From Streptomyces griseoloalbus (GTDB lineage: Bacteria > Actinomycetota > Actinomycetes > Streptomycetales > Streptomycetaceae): a stretch of 64,000 bases of DNA. Where the stretch lies: positions 1 to 64,000 of the forward strand of contig BMUD01000021.1 in the NCBI GenBank assembly GCA_014650015.1, in the 5' to 3' direction. A program made the translations under genes and the position numbers. A model generated the notes under the pieces. It ran no database searches. It saw only the letters and a program-made list of their open reading frames with translations, and was not told the DNA's origin. Shown in pieces: positions 1-11,550 of this stretch (positions are counted from its first letter, which is position 1; each line of letters begins with the position of its first letter).

Positions 1-3000
1 TGTCGAACGGGACCGGGGTTTTGGCGACGGAGGAGGAGCTGACCTCGCCGGGGTACTGGGCGCGGCACATCCGTCAGGCCGTCCGCTTCCACGACGGTGT
101 GCGTCACCTCGTCGGGTTGGGGGTGACGACGTTCCTGGAGGCAGGGCCCGACGGGGTCCTGGCCGCGATGGCACAGGAGACCCTGGAGGCCGAGGGCCGC
201 GACGACGCACAGGCCCTCACCCTGCTCCGACGCGACCACCCCGAGGCCGAGACCCTCGTCAAGGCGCTCGGCACACTGCACAGCCGCGGCGTCCGCGTGG
301 ACTGGGAGGCGTTCTTCGAGGGCACCGGCGCCCGCCGCGTCCCCCTGCCGACCTACGCCTTCCAGCACGAGCGGTACTGGCTGCAGCCCACGGCACCGGA
401 GGACGGGGGAACCGGCCCGGACGCGACCGGGCACCCGCTGCTCGGTACCGCCGTACCGGTCGCGGGCACCGGCCAGACGGTGTTCACCAGCCGCCTCTCC
501 CGGCGCACCCACGGATGGATCGACGACCACACGGTCCTCGGCACCGCGGTGCTGCCCGCCTCCGCACTCGTCGAGGCCGCGGTCAGAGCGGCCGACGAGG
601 TCGGCGCGGGCCACCTGGAGAGCCTCACCGTGCACCGGCCGCTGGTCCTGCCCGACCACGGCACCGCCCGGCTCCAGACCGTCGTCGGCGCGCCCGACGA
701 GACCGGGCGGCGCCCCTTCACCGTCCACGTCGTGGCCGACGGCACGGAGCCCGACCGGGCCGCGCACGCCGAGGGCGTTCTCGGCCCCCCCACCGACCCG
801 GCGCCCGCGACCGTCCCCGACGGCCTGTCGGACGCCGGCGAAGCACACCTGGACGAGGGCCTCCTGCCGGACGCCGCGGCCCACGGTCTGCACCCCGCGC
901 TCCTGGAGCGGGCCGTGCGCGGCATCGCGGGCGAACCCCCCGCCGGCACCATCCGGGTCCCGGCCGCCTGGCAGGGCGTCCGGCTGCACGCGACGGGCGC
1001 CTCGGTGGTCCGCGTCCGGGTCGCGCCGGCCGACGGCGACGCCGTCTCCGTGCAGCTGACGGACGCGGCCGGGCAGCCGGTCCTCACCGTCGACAGGCTC
1101 GCCTTCGAGGACCTGCCGGAGGACCGGTTCGCGCCGGCCGACGGCGCGCACCAGCCGCTCCTCCACCTCCGGTGGACGCCGCTCACCACCGCCGCCCCCG
1201 GCGCACCGGTGCGCTGGGCCGTACTGGGCGCGTCGCAGACCGGCCTGGACGCCGAGCGGTACGCGACCCTGACCGACCTCGGCGACGCCGTCGCGGCGGG
1301 CACAGCGGTCGACGCCGTACTCGCCGAGCCCGGCCCGGACCGCACCGGGGACGCCGCGGACACCATGGACGTGGTCGGTTCGACGCACCGCGCCGCCCTG
1401 GAGACCCTCGACCTGGTCCAGCGGTGGCTCGCCGACGAACGGCTCACGGACACCCGACTGGTGGTGCTCACCCGAGGTGGTACCGCCGCCGTCCCCCAGG
1501 AACCCGCCGACCCCGCGGCCGCCGCGGTCTGGGGCCTGGTGCGCTCCGCCCAGGCGGAGGCACCCGAGCGGATCGTCCTCGTCGACGCCGCCGCGGACGG
1601 CGCACCGTCCGGTGAACTCCTGAACGCGCTGCTCTCCTCCGGCGAGCCGCAGGCGGCCCTGCGCGACGACACGGTCCTGCTGCCCAGGCTGCACCGCACC
1701 GGGCCGCAGGACCCGGAGGCCCGGACGGCGGGGCACGCCCCGGCGGACGCCGCCACCACCGGCGACGCCCCCACCATCGGAGCGCAGGGCACCGTCCTCG
1801 TCACGGGCGCGGGCGGCGCCCTGGCCGCACAGATCACCCGGCACCTGGTGACCGCGCACGGGGTGACGCGGCTGCTCCTGCTCGACCGGCGTGACGAAGA
1901 GTCCTGGTACGACCCGAAACTCCCCGCCCATCTGCGGGAGTCGGGCGCGGAGGCCACCGTGGTCCAGTGCGACGCGGCCGACCGGGACGCCCTCGCGGCA
2001 GTCCTGGCCGGCGTTCCCGAGGAGCACCCGCCGGCGGCGGTCGTGCACCTCGCCGGGATCGTCCGCAACGCCCTGCTGCCCACGCTGACCCCGGACGAGC
2101 TGACGGCCGTACTGCGGGCCCAGGCGGACGCCGCCTGGCACCTGCACGACCTGACCCGGGACCGGGACCTGTCGGCGTTCGTGCTCTTCTCGTCCCACAC
2201 CGGCGTCATCGGCGGACCCGGACAGGCCAACTACGCGGCGGCCGGCGCCTTCCTCGACGGCCTCGCACAGCACCGGGCGGCCCACGGACTGCCCGCCACC
2301 TCCGTGGCATGGGGTCTGTGGGACATCGACGGCGACATCAACGCGGACCTCGACGAGCGGGACCGCAACCGGTTCCTGCGCGAGGGCTTCCGGCAGGTGA
2401 CACCGGACGAGGGCACGCGGCTCCTGGACGCCGCGCTGCGCATGGACGCCCCCGCGCTGGTGGCCCTGCCCGTGGAACCCGCGGTCATGCGGGCCAACGG
2501 CCTGGTGCCCGCCGTACTGAGCACCCTCGCCGGAGTGGTCAACCGGCGCGGTGCCACGGCCGCCGGCCCCGCGGACGGCGGGCTGGCCGGCCGGCTCGCC
2601 GGCCTCGACGCCGAGGAGCGCCGGGAGGCCGTCCTCGCTCTCGTGCGGACCGAGGTGGCCGCCGTCCTCGGACACGCCGAACCCGGCGCCGTCGAGGCCG
2701 ACCGCGCCTTCCAGGAGATGGGCTTCGACTCCATGACCGCCGTCGAGCTGCGCAACCGGCTCGGCGAGCGGGCGGGCGTGCGGTTGCCGGCCACGCTGGC
2801 CTTCGACCACCCCTCGCCCGCCGCGCTCACCGCCCACCTCCTGGAACTCCTCACCCCCGAGGACGCGGCCGGCCGGCCCCCGGCCCTCAGCGCCCTGGAC
2901 ACCCTGGAAGCCGCGCTCGCCGACGGCCCGGCGGACGACCCGGGACGTGAGGAACTCGTCGTACGCCTCCAGATGCTCGTGTCCCGCCTCACCGCCGGCG

Positions 3001-3107
3001 CGGACTCGCAGGAGGACATGACGAGCCGGATCGAGGCGGCCTCGGCCGAGGAGATCTTCGCGATGATCGACACCGAGCTCGACGGCATCGGCGACCCCAC
3101 CCACTGA
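1..3107 (+). CDS. Type I polyketide synthase, 3' part (AT end-DH-KR-ACP-docking)
   Basis: This is the C-terminal part of a modular PKS; the frame is open to the left window edge, so the start lies outside. In order it shows the end of an acyltransferase ([13 protein letters not shown] near nt 345-380), a dehydratase (nt 430-1150), a ketoreductase (1790-2330), an ACP with GFDSMT (about 2720) and a C-terminal docking helix region (2900-3100). The DH keeps H-x3-G-x4-P ([10 protein letters not shown], nt 528) but has HPALLE where the second motif is normally HPALLD. The KR keeps Ser and Tyr (LFSSHTG, QANY), but the catalytic Lys motif RPKVD reads RAQAD and YAAAN reads YAAAG; LDD reads VRN. The KR is therefore probably inactive and the DH doubtful, leaving a beta-keto group after this module. 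It ends 103 bp before the next PKS gene in the same direction. Confidence 0.95.
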   Translation, partial: SNGTGVLATEEELTSPGYWARHIRQAVRFHDGVRHLVGLGVTTFLEAGPDGVLAAMAQETLEAEGRDDAQALTLLRRDHPEAETLVKALGTLHSRGVRVDWEAFFEGTGARRVPLPTYAFQHERYWLQPTAPEDGGTGPDATGHPLLGTAVPVAGTGQTVFTSRLSRRTHGWIDDHTVLGTAVLPASALVEAAVRAADEVGAGHLESLTVHRPLVLPDHGTARLQTVVGAPDETGRRPFTVHVVADGTEPDRAAHAEGVLGPPTDPAPATVPDGLSDAGEAHLDEGLLPDAAAHGLHPALLERAVRGIAGEPPAGTIRVPAAWQGVRLHATGASVVRVRVAPADGDAVSVQLTDAAGQPVLTVDRLAFEDLPEDRFAPADGAHQPLLHLRWTPLTTAAPGAPVRWAVLGASQTGLDAERYATLTDLGDAVAAGTAVDAVLAEPGPDRTGDAADTMDVVGSTHRAALETLDLVQRWLADERLTDTRLVVLTRGGTAAVPQEPADPAAAAVWGLVRSAQAEAPERIVLVDAAADGAPSGELLNALLSSGEPQAALRDDTVLLPRLHRTGPQDPEARTAGHAPADAATTGDAPTIGAQGTVLVTGAGGALAAQITRHLVTAHGVTRLLLLDRRDEESWYDPKLPAHLRESGAEATVVQCDAADRDALAAVLAGVPEEHPPAAVVHLAGIVRNALLPTLTPDELTAVLRAQADAAWHLHDLTRDRDLSAFVLFSSHTGVIGGPGQANYAAAGAFLDGLAQHRAAHGLPATSVAWGLWDIDGDINADLDERDRNRFLREGFRQVTPDEGTRLLDAALRMDAPALVALPVEPAVMRANGLVPAVLSTLAGVVNRRGATAAGPADGGLAGRLAGLDAEERREAVLALVRTEVAAVLGHAEPGAVEADRAFQEMGFDSMTAVELRNRLGERAGVRLPATLAFDHPSPAALTAHLLELLTPEDAAGRPPALSALDTLEAALADGPADDPGREELVVRLQMLVSRLTAGADSQEDMTSRIEAASAEEIFAMIDTELDGIGDPTH

Positions 3108-3210
3108 GTACGGGCCGGCCCGGGCGGACACCGAACCACCCGGGCCGGCCCCGAACCGCAGCGCGCTTTCCCCCCATCCGCCGGACGATCCAAGGAGATC
3201 CGAGGTTCGC

Positions 3211-6200
3211 ATGTCCAACGAAGAGAAGCTGCTCGCCTACCTCAAGAAGGTGACGGGCGACCTCCAGAAGGCGCGCCGGCGCGTGACCGAGCTCGAGTCC
3301 GGCAGGGACGAGCCCATCGCGATCGTCGGCATGGCCTGCCGCTACCCGGGCGTCTCCTCCCCGGACGAGCTGTGGCAGCTCGTCATGGACGAGCGGGACA
3401 CCATCACCGACTTCCCCGCCGACCGGGGCTGGGACCTCGACAACCTCTACGACCCCGACCCCACCAAGCCCGGCCGGACCTACGTCAGGCAGGCCGGCTT
3501 CGTCGACGACGCCACCCGTTTCGACGCCGCGTTCTTCGGCATCTCCCCCCGCGAGGCCCTGGCGATGGACCCGCAGCAGCGGATCCTGCTGGAGACCGCC
3601 TGGGAGGCCCTGGAAGACGCGGGCATCGACCCGGCCACCCTGAAGGGCTCCAAGACAGGGGTCTTCACCGGGCTCGTCGAACAGAGCTACCTCGGCCTCG
3701 ACACCCCCGGCGAGTTCGACGGCTACCTGATGACCAGCAAGCTCAGCAGCATGGGGTCGGGACGCATCGCGTACACCCTCGGCCTCGAAGGCCCCGCGGT
3801 CTCCATCGACACCGCCTGCTCGTCCTCGCTCGTCGCCCTGCACCTCGCCGTCCAGTCGCTGCGCTCGGGGGAGTCCACCCTGGCCCTCGCGGGAGCCTCG
3901 TACGTGGCGGCGACCCCCGGCGGACACATCGACTTCTCCCAGCAGCGCGGACTGGCCCAGGACGGCCGGTGCAAGCCGTTCGCCGCCTCCGCGGACGGCA
4001 TCGGCTGGTCCGAGGGGGTCGGCCTCCTCGTCGTGGAGCGGCTGTCCGACGCCCGGCGCAACGGCCACGACGTCCTCGCCGTGGTGCGGGGCATCGCCGT
4101 CAACCAGGACGGCGCGAGCAACGGCCTCACCGCGCCCAACGGCCCGTCACAGGAGCGGGTGATCCGCCAGGCCCTGCGAAACGCCCGGCTGAACGCCACC
4201 GAGGTCGACGCCGTCGAGGCGCACGGCACCGGCACCACGCTCGGCGACCCGATCGAGGCCCAGGCGCTGCTCACCACCTACGGGCAGGAGCACACCGACG
4301 AACAACCCCTGTGGCTGGGCTCCCTGAAGTCCAACATCGGACACGCACAGGCCGCCGCCGGCGTCGGCGGCATCATCAAGACCGTCCAGGCGCTGCGGCA
4401 CGGCATCCTGCCGAGGTCGCTTCACGCCGAGAACCCCACCCCGGTCGTCGACTGGTCGGCCGGCGCCGTACGCCTGCTCACCGAGGCACGGCCCTGGCCC
4501 GAGACCGGCCGCCCGCGCCGCGCCGGTGTCTCCGCCTTCGGCGCGAGCGGCACCAACGCCCACGTCATCCTGGAGCAGGCGCCGCCCCCCGAGCCCGCCG
4601 AGCCGGCCGGACAGGACACCGACGGCACGCCCGCCGCCACCGTCACCCCCACCCCGGCCGTCCCGTGGGTCCTGTCGGCGAAGTCCCCCGAGGCGCTGCG
4701 CGCCCAGGCCGGACGGCTCCTCGCGCACACGGAGCGGCACCCCGCGACCGACCCGCTGGACATCGCGTACTCCCTGGCCACCACCCGTTCGACGTTCCCC
4801 CACCGGGCAGGCGTCATCGGGGCGGACCTCGGCGAACTGCGCGAGGGCCTGCGCGCGCTGCGCGACGGCGAGCCGTCGCCGCACGTCGTACAGGGCAACG
4901 CCGTCGACGGCGGCAAGACGGTCTTCGTCTTCCCCGGACAGGGCGGCCAGTGGGACCGCATGGCCATCGAACTCCTCGACTCCTCCGAGGTGTTCGCCGC
5001 GACGATCCGCGCCTGTGAAAAGGCCCTCGCCCCGTACGTCGACTGGTCCCTGGAGGACGTCCTGCGCCATGCCGACGGCGCGCCCTCCCTCGACCGTGTC
5101 GACGTCCTGCAGCCCGCCTCCTTCGCCGTGGCCGTCTCCCTGGCCGCGCTGTGGCGCTCGTACGGCGTGCAGCCGGACACCGTCGTCGGCTCCTCGCAGG
5201 GCGAGGTCGCCGCCGCCTACGTCGCCGGAGCGCTCACCCTGGAGGACGCGGCCCGCGTGGCCGCCCTGCGCAGCCAGGTGGCGCACGTGCTGCACGGCCG
5301 CGGCAGCATCGCCTCCGTGGCCCTCGGCCGCGAGGAACTCGCCGCCCGCCTCGAAGCGGAGGGCTGGGGCGAGCGCCTGTCCATAGCCGTCGTCAACGGA
5401 CCCCGGTCGACCGTGGTCTCCGGGGACGGGGAGGCCCTCGAAGCGTTCGTCGCCCGGTGCAAGGAGGACGGCATACGGGCCCGGAGTTTCTCCGCCGCCT
5501 TCGCCTCGCACTCGGCCCAGGTGGAGGAGATCCGCGACCGCCTCGTCGAGGCCCTGGCGCCCATCCGCCCCCGCGAGGGCACCGCGCAGTTCTACTCGAC
5601 GGTGACCTCCGGCCCGCTGGACACCACCACGCTGGACGCCGAGTACTGGTACCAGAACCTGCGCCGGCCGGTGGAGTTCGAGGCCACCGCCCGCGCCCTC
5701 GTCGACAGCGGCCACAACACCTTCGTCGAGGTCGGCCCGCACCCGGTGCTCGGCCCGGTTCTGGAGGAGAGCTACGAGCGGGCCGTCGTGGTCGGCACGC
5801 TCCGCCGCGACGACGGCGGCCTGGACCGGTTCCTGACCTCCCTCGGCGCGCTCCACACCCGTGGCGGCCGCGTCGACTGGCAGACGGTCTTCACCGGCCA
5901 CGACGTCCGCGCGGTCCGGCTGCCCACGTACGCCTTCCAGCGCGAGCGCTACTGGTACGCCGCGACCGGCGTCGACGTCACCCGGCTCGGCCTCGCTCCC
6001 GCGGAGCATCCGCTGCTCGGCGCGGCCGTCACCGTGGCCGGAGCCGGTCAGACCCTGTTCACCAGCCGCATCTCCGCCCACACCCACTCCTGGCTCACCG
6101 ACAGCACCGTCCACGGTGCCGCCGTGCTGCCGCCGTCGGCCCTCGCCGAGCTGGCCGTGCGCGCCGGTGACGAGGTCGGCCTGACCGCCGTCGACGAGCT

Positions 6201-9200
6201 GGTACTCCACGAGCCCCTGGTCCTCGCCACCGGCGACGGCACCCAGGTCCAGGTCGTCGTGGATGCCGCCGACCCCGGCGACACCACGGCCGCACGCCCG
6301 TTCGCCGTGCACGCCCGCCCGGACAGCGGGGACGTTCCCTGGACCCGCGTCGCCACCGGCCGCCTCAGCCTGCGCGCCCCGGGGGCCACCGCCGACCTCT
6401 CCCAGTGGCCGCCCGCCGGCGCCGCACCCGTCGACCCGGCGGAGGCGCAGGACCGGCTCGCGGCGGACGGCATCGCCACCGGCCCCGCCTTCCAGGGCCT
6501 GACCGGCCTGTGGCGCGACGGCGACGCACTCCTCGCCGAGGTCCGCATTCCGGACCAACTACGCGCACAGGCACCCGAGTTCGCTTTGCACCCGGCCCTG
6601 CTTGAGGCGGCCCTCCACACGCTGCCGCTCGCCCTCGGCACCCCGGCGGGCGCCGGGGCACGGCTGGCCACCCACTGGAGCGGCTACCAGCTCTACGCCG
6701 GCGGGGCGACCTCGCTGCGCGTCCGGTTCACCCCGGACGGCGACGCCGTGCGCGTCGACATCGCCGACCAGACGGGACGGCCGATCGGCACGATCGCCTC
6801 GCTGACCCCGAGTGCCGTCGGCGCCGCCGCCGTCGGCGCCGGCGGTGCCCGCAGCCACGACTCCCTGCTTCGCGTGGACTGGCGGCACCTCGGCCTCACC
6901 GCGCCCGAGCGGCCCGCCGCCCTGGCACAGCTGGGAACCGACCTGTTCGACGCCGTCCAGCTCGCCGACGTGGCCGCGGCGGCCAAGGCCGTGGACGCGG
7001 GCGCCGTCTTCGACGCCGTCCTGACCCGGCACACCCCGGCCCGCGACGGTCAGGGCATCGCCTCCGTGTACGCGGCCACCCACCACGCCCTCGGGACCGT
7101 CCAGGAGTGGCTGGCCGACAACCGCCTGGAGGACGTCCCGCTCGTCTGGGTCACGCGCGGCGCCGTGGCGGCCGGCCCCGAGGACGTCACGGACCTCGGC
7201 GCGGCCGCCGTCTGGGGACTGCTGCGGACCGCCCAGTCGGAGTCGCCGGGCCGGTTCGTGCTCGTCGACCTCGACGACGACCCGGCCTCCCTCGCCGCCC
7301 TGCCCGCCCTGGTGCGCTCCGGCCAGGCCCAGGCCGCGCTCCGGCAGGGCCGGGCCCTCGTCCCCCGCGTCACGCGGGTCGGCGCCCCGGCACCCGGCGC
7401 CACGCCCGGCGGCAGCTGGAACCCCGCCGGCACCGTCCTCATCACCGGCGGCACCGGCACCCTCGGCGCCCTGTTCGCCCACCACCTGGTCACCGCACAC
7501 GGGGTGCGCCATCTGCTGCTCACCAGCCGCAGCGGCCCCGCCGCGCCCGGCGCCGACGAACTGCGGGAGTCCCTCACGGCACTGGGCGCCGAGGTGACCG
7601 TCGCCGCCTGCGACACCGCCGACCGCGCCGCACTGGAGGAACTGCTCGCCGGACTGCCCGCCGACCGGCCGCTGACCGGCGTGGTCCACGCCGCCGGTGT
7701 GCTCGACGACGGTCTCATCACCGCACAGACCCCCGAGCGGCTCGACGCGGTCCTGCGGCCCAAGGTCGACGCCGCCTGGCACCTGCACGAACTCACCCGC
7801 GACCTGGACCTGTCCGCGTTCGTCCTCTTCTCGTCGCTCGCCGGCGTGATCGGCGGCGCCGGCCAGTCCACCTACGCCGCCGCCAACTCCTTCCTGGACG
7901 CCCTGGCCCAACACCGCAGCGCCCACGGCCTGCCCGCGACCTCCGTCGCCTGGGGCCTGTGGGAGCAGCTCGGTGCGATGGCCGCCAACCTCGACACCGC
8001 CGACATCGACCGCATCGTCCGGGCCGGCTTCCGGCTCGTCGAGTCCGACGCGGGACCGGGCATGCTCGACACCGCCATGGCCCTGGGCGACCCCGCCCTG
8101 GTCGGCGTGCCCGTGGACGTGGAGGCGCTGCGCGAGCAGCGGACCTCGGCGCCCCTGGTCTTCCAGTCACTGGCGCGCACACCGGTGCGCCGCACGGTCA
8201 GCGAGTCGGCGCTGGGCGCCGGGAGCCTGGCCGCTCTGCTCGAGGGCAAGGAGGAGGCGGAACAGCTCCGCATCGTCCTCGACCTGGTCCGCGCCGAGGT
8301 GGCGGCCGTCCTCGGTCACTTCGACCCCTCCGGAATCCGGCCCGACCAGGCCTTCCCCGAGCTCGGTTTCGACTCCCTGACCTCCGTCGAACTGCGCAAC
8401 CGGCTCGGCGCGGCGGCCGGCACCCGGCTCCCGGCCAGCCTCGTCTTCGACCACCCCTCGCCCGCCGCACTCGCGGGGTACCTGCACGCCGAGTTCGCCG
8501 GCGGAGAGCAGGGCGGGGCCGAGCCGCGCGTGGACTTCGCCGCCGAGATCCGGCTCGCCGACGACATCCGCCCGGCCGACGAGGTCCACCTGGTGGCGGA
8601 GGACCCCGAGGACGCGCTGCTCACCGGCGTCACGGGCTTCCTCGGCGCGTTCGTGCTGCGCGACCTGATGCGCACGACACGGGCCCGGGTGCACGTGCTG
8701 GTGCGCGCCGCCGACCAGGCCGAGGCCCTGGAGCGGGTGCGGGCCAACCTGGAGTGGTACCGCCTCTGGGACGACATCGACCCCGGCCGTCTGCGTGTCG
8801 TCGTCGGCGACCTCGCCGCGCCCCGGCTCGGTCTGACCGAGGAGGAGTTCGACGCGCTGGCCCGCACCGTCGACGTGGTCTACCACCCCGGCGCCTCGGT
8901 CAACTGGATCCACCCGTACGCGACGGTCAGGGCCGCCAACGTCCTCGGCACCGAGGAACTGCTGCGGCTCGCCGCCCGGCACCGCACCGTCCCGCTGCAC
9001 TACGTGTCGACCACCGGTGTCTTCGCGGGCCCGGTGACCCGGGGCGTGCCGCTGAAGGTGACCGACCCGGCGGGGCCGGGCGAGGTGCTGCCCAACGGCT
9101 ACACCCAGAGCAAGTGGGTCACGGAGCAGATCATCGGCATCGCCCGTGAACGCGGCCTGCCGGTGAACGTCTACCGGGTCGACCAGATCGCCGGCGACCA

Positions 9201-9726
9201 GGTCAACGGGGCCTGCCAGACCCGTGACTTCGTGTGGCTGACCATCAAGGGCATGCTCCAGGCCGGTGCGGCTCCGGCCGAACTTCCCGGTGTCTTCCGG
9301 CTGATGCCGGTCGACTACGCGAGCGCCGCCCTGGTCGCCGTCTCCCGGAGCCGGACCGCCGCGGGCGGCACCTACCACCTCTGCAACGAGAGCCATGTGA
9401 CGTTCGCCGAAGTGGTGGCCTACCTGCGCGCGTACGGCTACCCGCTGGACGAGCTCGACCGGAAGACATGGTTCGAGCTGGTGCAGGCCGACCCGGAGAA
9501 CTCCGCCGCACCGCTGCTCGACGCGGTGGAACTGCTCGTCGCGGACAGCGAGTCCTTCTACCCGGCCATCGCCACCACCGAGACCGTCGCCGCGCTCGAC
9601 GGGACCGGCATCGCCTGCCCGCCGGTCACCGGCGAACTGTTCCGGAAGTACGTCGAGTTCTTCGCGGACACGGGGTACTTCCCCGCCCCGCAGGAGAGCG
9701 GAGCCGGAGCGGGCGCCTCCCGGTGA
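3211..9726 (+). CDS. Terminal type I PKS module with thioester-reductase release (KS-AT-DH-KR-ACP-TR)
   Basis: A 2171-residue final PKS module. It has an N-terminal coiled docking segment (1-30), a KS (35-460) with DTACSSS, EAHGTGT and NIGHAQ, and an AT (574-880) whose nucleophile motif reads GSSQG instead of GHSQG, with FASH at the specificity position. The DH (about 930-1180) lacks the catalytic His (WLTDSTVHG, near residue 964) and has HPALLE; it is most likely dead. The KR (1407-1590) is intact and B-type: [20 protein letters not shown] and TYAAAN. An ACP (GFDSLT, about 1719) precedes a thioester reductase (1800-2171) with GVTGFLGAF and YTQSK. No thioesterase is present, so the family predicts NAD(P)H-dependent release as an aldehyde or alcohol. 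FASH resembles motifs of substituted-malonyl ATs more than malonyl HAFH; the exact extender is not certain. An AAGGAGAT ribosome site precedes the ATG. Confidence 0.97.
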   Translation: MSNEEKLLAYLKKVTGDLQKARRRVTELESGRDEPIAIVGMACRYPGVSSPDELWQLVMDERDTITDFPADRGWDLDNLYDPDPTKPGRTYVRQAGFVDDATRFDAAFFGISPREALAMDPQQRILLETAWEALEDAGIDPATLKGSKTGVFTGLVEQSYLGLDTPGEFDGYLMTSKLSSMGSGRIAYTLGLEGPAVSIDTACSSSLVALHLAVQSLRSGESTLALAGASYVAATPGGHIDFSQQRGLAQDGRCKPFAASADGIGWSEGVGLLVVERLSDARRNGHDVLAVVRGIAVNQDGASNGLTAPNGPSQERVIRQALRNARLNATEVDAVEAHGTGTTLGDPIEAQALLTTYGQEHTDEQPLWLGSLKSNIGHAQAAAGVGGIIKTVQALRHGILPRSLHAENPTPVVDWSAGAVRLLTEARPWPETGRPRRAGVSAFGASGTNAHVILEQAPPPEPAEPAGQDTDGTPAATVTPTPAVPWVLSAKSPEALRAQAGRLLAHTERHPATDPLDIAYSLATTRSTFPHRAGVIGADLGELREGLRALRDGEPSPHVVQGNAVDGGKTVFVFPGQGGQWDRMAIELLDSSEVFAATIRACEKALAPYVDWSLEDVLRHADGAPSLDRVDVLQPASFAVAVSLAALWRSYGVQPDTVVGSSQGEVAAAYVAGALTLEDAARVAALRSQVAHVLHGRGSIASVALGREELAARLEAEGWGERLSIAVVNGPRSTVVSGDGEALEAFVARCKEDGIRARSFSAAFASHSAQVEEIRDRLVEALAPIRPREGTAQFYSTVTSGPLDTTTLDAEYWYQNLRRPVEFEATARALVDSGHNTFVEVGPHPVLGPVLEESYERAVVVGTLRRDDGGLDRFLTSLGALHTRGGRVDWQTVFTGHDVRAVRLPTYAFQRERYWYAATGVDVTRLGLAPAEHPLLGAAVTVAGAGQTLFTSRISAHTHSWLTDSTVHGAAVLPPSALAELAVRAGDEVGLTAVDELVLHEPLVLATGDGTQVQVVVDAADPGDTTAARPFAVHARPDSGDVPWTRVATGRLSLRAPGATADLSQWPPAGAAPVDPAEAQDRLAADGIATGPAFQGLTGLWRDGDALLAEVRIPDQLRAQAPEFALHPALLEAALHTLPLALGTPAGAGARLATHWSGYQLYAGGATSLRVRFTPDGDAVRVDIADQTGRPIGTIASLTPSAVGAAAVGAGGARSHDSLLRVDWRHLGLTAPERPAALAQLGTDLFDAVQLADVAAAAKAVDAGAVFDAVLTRHTPARDGQGIASVYAATHHALGTVQEWLADNRLEDVPLVWVTRGAVAAGPEDVTDLGAAAVWGLLRTAQSESPGRFVLVDLDDDPASLAALPALVRSGQAQAALRQGRALVPRVTRVGAPAPGATPGGSWNPAGTVLITGGTGTLGALFAHHLVTAHGVRHLLLTSRSGPAAPGADELRESLTALGAEVTVAACDTADRAALEELLAGLPADRPLTGVVHAAGVLDDGLITAQTPERLDAVLRPKVDAAWHLHELTRDLDLSAFVLFSSLAGVIGGAGQSTYAAANSFLDALAQHRSAHGLPATSVAWGLWEQLGAMAANLDTADIDRIVRAGFRLVESDAGPGMLDTAMALGDPALVGVPVDVEALREQRTSAPLVFQSLARTPVRRTVSESALGAGSLAALLEGKEEAEQLRIVLDLVRAEVAAVLGHFDPSGIRPDQAFPELGFDSLTSVELRNRLGAAAGTRLPASLVFDHPSPAALAGYLHAEFAGGEQGGAEPRVDFAAEIRLADDIRPADEVHLVAEDPEDALLTGVTGFLGAFVLRDLMRTTRARVHVLVRAADQAEALERVRANLEWYRLWDDIDPGRLRVVVGDLAAPRLGLTEEEFDALARTVDVVYHPGASVNWIHPYATVRAANVLGTEELLRLAARHRTVPLHYVSTTGVFAGPVTRGVPLKVTDPAGPGEVLPNGYTQSKWVTEQIIGIARERGLPVNVYRVDQIAGDQVNGACQTRDFVWLTIKGMLQAGAAPAELPGVFRLMPVDYASAALVAVSRSRTAAGGTYHLCNESHVTFAEVVAYLRAYGYPLDELDRKTWFELVQADPENSAAPLLDAVELLVADSESFYPAIATTETVAALDGTGIACPPVTGELFRKYVEFFADTGYFPAPQESGAGAGASR

Positions 9727-9755
9727 GCACACCGCCGCGGCCCCAACCGTGTTCC

Positions 9756-10145
9756 TCAGATGTTCGTGCCGTACGGGTTGTCGATGACGTACAGCCAGTC
9801 GTCAGCCCGTCGGCGCAGCACGTCGAGAGCGGTGCCCGAGTGACGCTCGGGTCCGCCCTCGACCGTGTCCACCTCGATCGACCAGTCCACGACCAGCAGC
9901 GCGGTGTCGGGCGTCACGTAGGACTCCAGCACCCGCGCCGTCATGACGGGCCCCAGCGCCAGCACCTCCGCCCGTCCCTTCGTCCGTTCCGGCCCGGAAA
10001 GGACACTGCCGTCCTCCTGGACGGAGATGGCGTCAACGGCGAAAAGCCGGTCGAGAGTGGCGACATCTCCACTGTTGAAGGCACTGACGGCGAGTTCCGC
10101 CCGTGTCAGGACCTGTTGGTTCAGATCTTCGTTGATGGCCGTCAT
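9756..10145 (-). CDS. SnoaL/NTF2-like protein, copy 1
   Basis: A 129-residue protein of the SnoaL-like (SgcJ/EcaC-type) fold group. It has the FNSGDVATLDRLFA..DAISV opening helix and beta region, VLESYVTPDTALLVVDW, and ends NPYGTNI. It is clearly paralogous to the gene at 24038-24433 (shared FNSGD, DAISV, VLESYVT.DTALLV.DW, IDNPYG) and more distantly to 23608-24006. Family members act as small cyclases, hydrolases, isomerases or binding proteins; the substrate here is unknown. The start at 10145 has GAGGAG about 12 nt upstream, and an in-frame extension upstream looks non-coding. It converges on the PKS end, with only about 30 bp between stops, and is divergent from the flavin reductase. Confidence 0.85.
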   Translation of the reverse strand: MTAINEDLNQQVLTRAELAVSAFNSGDVATLDRLFAVDAISVQEDGSVLSGPERTKGRAEVLALGPVMTARVLESYVTPDTALLVVDWSIEVDTVEGGPERHSGTALDVLRRRADDWLYVIDNPYGTNI

Positions 10146-10230
10146 GGCGTGATCACTCCTCGGTCGTCCGGGCCGGTCGGAAAAGCACGCGAAAGGGCCC
10201 GAAAGGCCCACGCGTTCCGGGCGTGAGCCT

Positions 10231-10256
10231 GCCATCTCCCGGTCATCGCCAGGCAA
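10231..10256 (-). promoter_or_regulatory. 26-bp motif shared by two SnoaL gene promoters
   Basis: This block matches 24486-24511 at 22 of 26 positions (GCCATC.CCCGGTCA on the + strand, ending CAGGCAA). Both copies lie upstream of the paralogous SnoaL genes in the same orientation: 86 bp before the start here, 53 bp in the other. Read toward the genes it begins TTGCCTG, which could double as a -35 element. It may be a common regulator site or simply duplicated promoter DNA. Confidence 0.5.
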
Positions 10257-10348
10257 CAAGCCGCCTCGCCGCGACGGTTACTCCGTGGTGAGAGACAGCG
10301 GAAGGCGGCCCCCTACGCTTTTCCCATGCTTCTTCGGAGGGTTTCGGA

Positions 10349-10882
10349 ATGAGTCCTGTGTCAGTGAACGAAGTTGTTGACCGAATGCCGGTGGAACCGG
10401 CGTCGATGCGGTCGGCAATGGCGCGCTTCGCGACCGGCGTCATCGTGCTGAGCGTCGGCGGCGAGAACATTCACGGAATGACCGCCAACGCGTTCAGTTC
10501 GGTATCCCTGGAGCCGCCGAAAGTCCTGTGCTGCGTGGCCCACAGTGCCGTCATGCACAAGGCGATCACCTCGGCACACGGGTTCGGCGTCTCGATCCTG
10601 GGCGCCGGACAGGAACAAGTCGCCCGCCACTTCGCCGACAAGGCCAGGCCGCTGGGTCCCGAGCAGTTCCACGGGTTCGACTTCGAGCCCGGGGCCCGCA
10701 CGGGGGCGCCGCTCCTGCACGGCGCGGTCGGCTGGCTGGAGTGCGAACTGTCCGAGGCGTACGACTCGGGCGACCACTCGATCTTCATCGGTGACGTGGT
10801 CCACGCCGCCACGGCGCAGGACTCGTCAGGGCTGCTCTTCTTCAACGGCGGTTTCCGGCAGCTCGGAGCCGCCCCCGAATGA
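10349..10882 (+). CDS. Flavin reductase (HpaC-like)
   Basis: A 177-residue flavin reductase of the HpaC/FMN-binding split-barrel family. It shows the family pattern: MRSAMARFATGV, then GMTANAFSSVSLEPP, FGVSIL near residue 82, and C-terminal GDHSIFIGDV. Such enzymes reduce free FMN or FAD with NAD(P)H and hand it to a partner oxygenase. The obvious partner is the acyl-CoA-dehydrogenase-type monooxygenase at 13637-14812. GGAGG lies about 8 nt before the ATG. The stop overlaps an ATG of the next frame (ATGA), and it heads a same-strand run of tailoring genes. Confidence 0.92.
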   Translation: MSPVSVNEVVDRMPVEPASMRSAMARFATGVIVLSVGGENIHGMTANAFSSVSLEPPKVLCCVAHSAVMHKAITSAHGFGVSILGAGQEQVARHFADKARPLGPEQFHGFDFEPGARTGAPLLHGAVGWLECELSEAYDSGDHSIFIGDVVHAATAQDSSGLLFFNGGFRQLGAAPE

Positions 10883-10893
10883 CAGGGGGGACC

Positions 10894-11538
10894 ATGTCCG
10901 CAGGAACGAGCACACAGAAGCCGGCCTGGCCTGTGGAGCCTCTGGTCGGGCCCTGGTTCATCGAGGCACTGAACGAGGGCCTGGCCCGGTCGGTGACGCG
11001 GCTCACCCGGCCCGCGCCTGCCCGGCAGCACGGCGCCCCGCAACCGCACGGCACCCTCGCCGGCCCCGACTCCGCCCACGGCCTTCCCGATCCCCGCGGC
11101 GTGTCCTTCACCGACCGGCACGACTTCGACGACCCCTTCACCGCCAAGGTGATGGCCGCGTACGCGGAGGCACTCGACACCGTGCTCGGCCGCGCCGAGC
11201 GCGAGGACCCCCGGCTGCGGCGGGCGCTGCTGTGCCACGGGGCTCACACGCTCGCGGAGGCGTCCGGCCGGGTCTGCCGGACGCGGGACGGCGGCGAGTG
11301 CCCCCGGGAGCGTCCGCTGGAACCGGAGCGGGCGGCGGAGATGGGGACGCTGCTCATGGAGTGCGCCGCGCTCGTGGCGCTCGGCGACGGGACGCCGCGG
11401 CCGGGATCCCGGGCCGCCGACCTCATCAGGGACCTGGGGGCCTCGGTGCGCCGGACTCCGGCACCGGCCCGGACCCGCCGCGACGTGTCGCAATCACCCG
11501 TTTCGACAAAAGTTCACAACAGGAACATCAAGTCCTGA
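10894..11538 (+). CDS. Unknown protein in the tailoring operon
   Basis: A 214-residue protein I do not recognise. The start at 10894 is chosen because AGGGGGG sits just upstream; an ATG at 10879 overlaps the flavin reductase stop but has no such site. The middle carries a hydrophilic helical region (DRHDFDDPFTAKVMAAYAEAL) and three Cys in CHGAH and CRTRDGGEC; LLMECAALVALGDG follows. The last 25 residues are basic and probably disordered. No signal peptide or membrane segment is visible. Tight packing between the flavin reductase and the SDR implies a role in the same pathway or its control. Confidence 0.7.
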   Translation: MSAGTSTQKPAWPVEPLVGPWFIEALNEGLARSVTRLTRPAPARQHGAPQPHGTLAGPDSAHGLPDPRGVSFTDRHDFDDPFTAKVMAAYAEALDTVLGRAEREDPRLRRALLCHGAHTLAEASGRVCRTRDGGECPRERPLEPERAAEMGTLLMECAALVALGDGTPRPGSRAADLIRDLGASVRRTPAPARTRRDVSQSPVSTKVHNRNIKS

Positions 11539-11550
11539 CAGGATCTTCCC

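Noticed and set aside
353-2230. Long minus-strand open frame (625 codons) inside the first PKS gene
   Set aside because: It is antisense to clearly recognisable PKS domains and has the Ser/Arg/Ala-rich composition of a shadow frame in GC-rich DNA.
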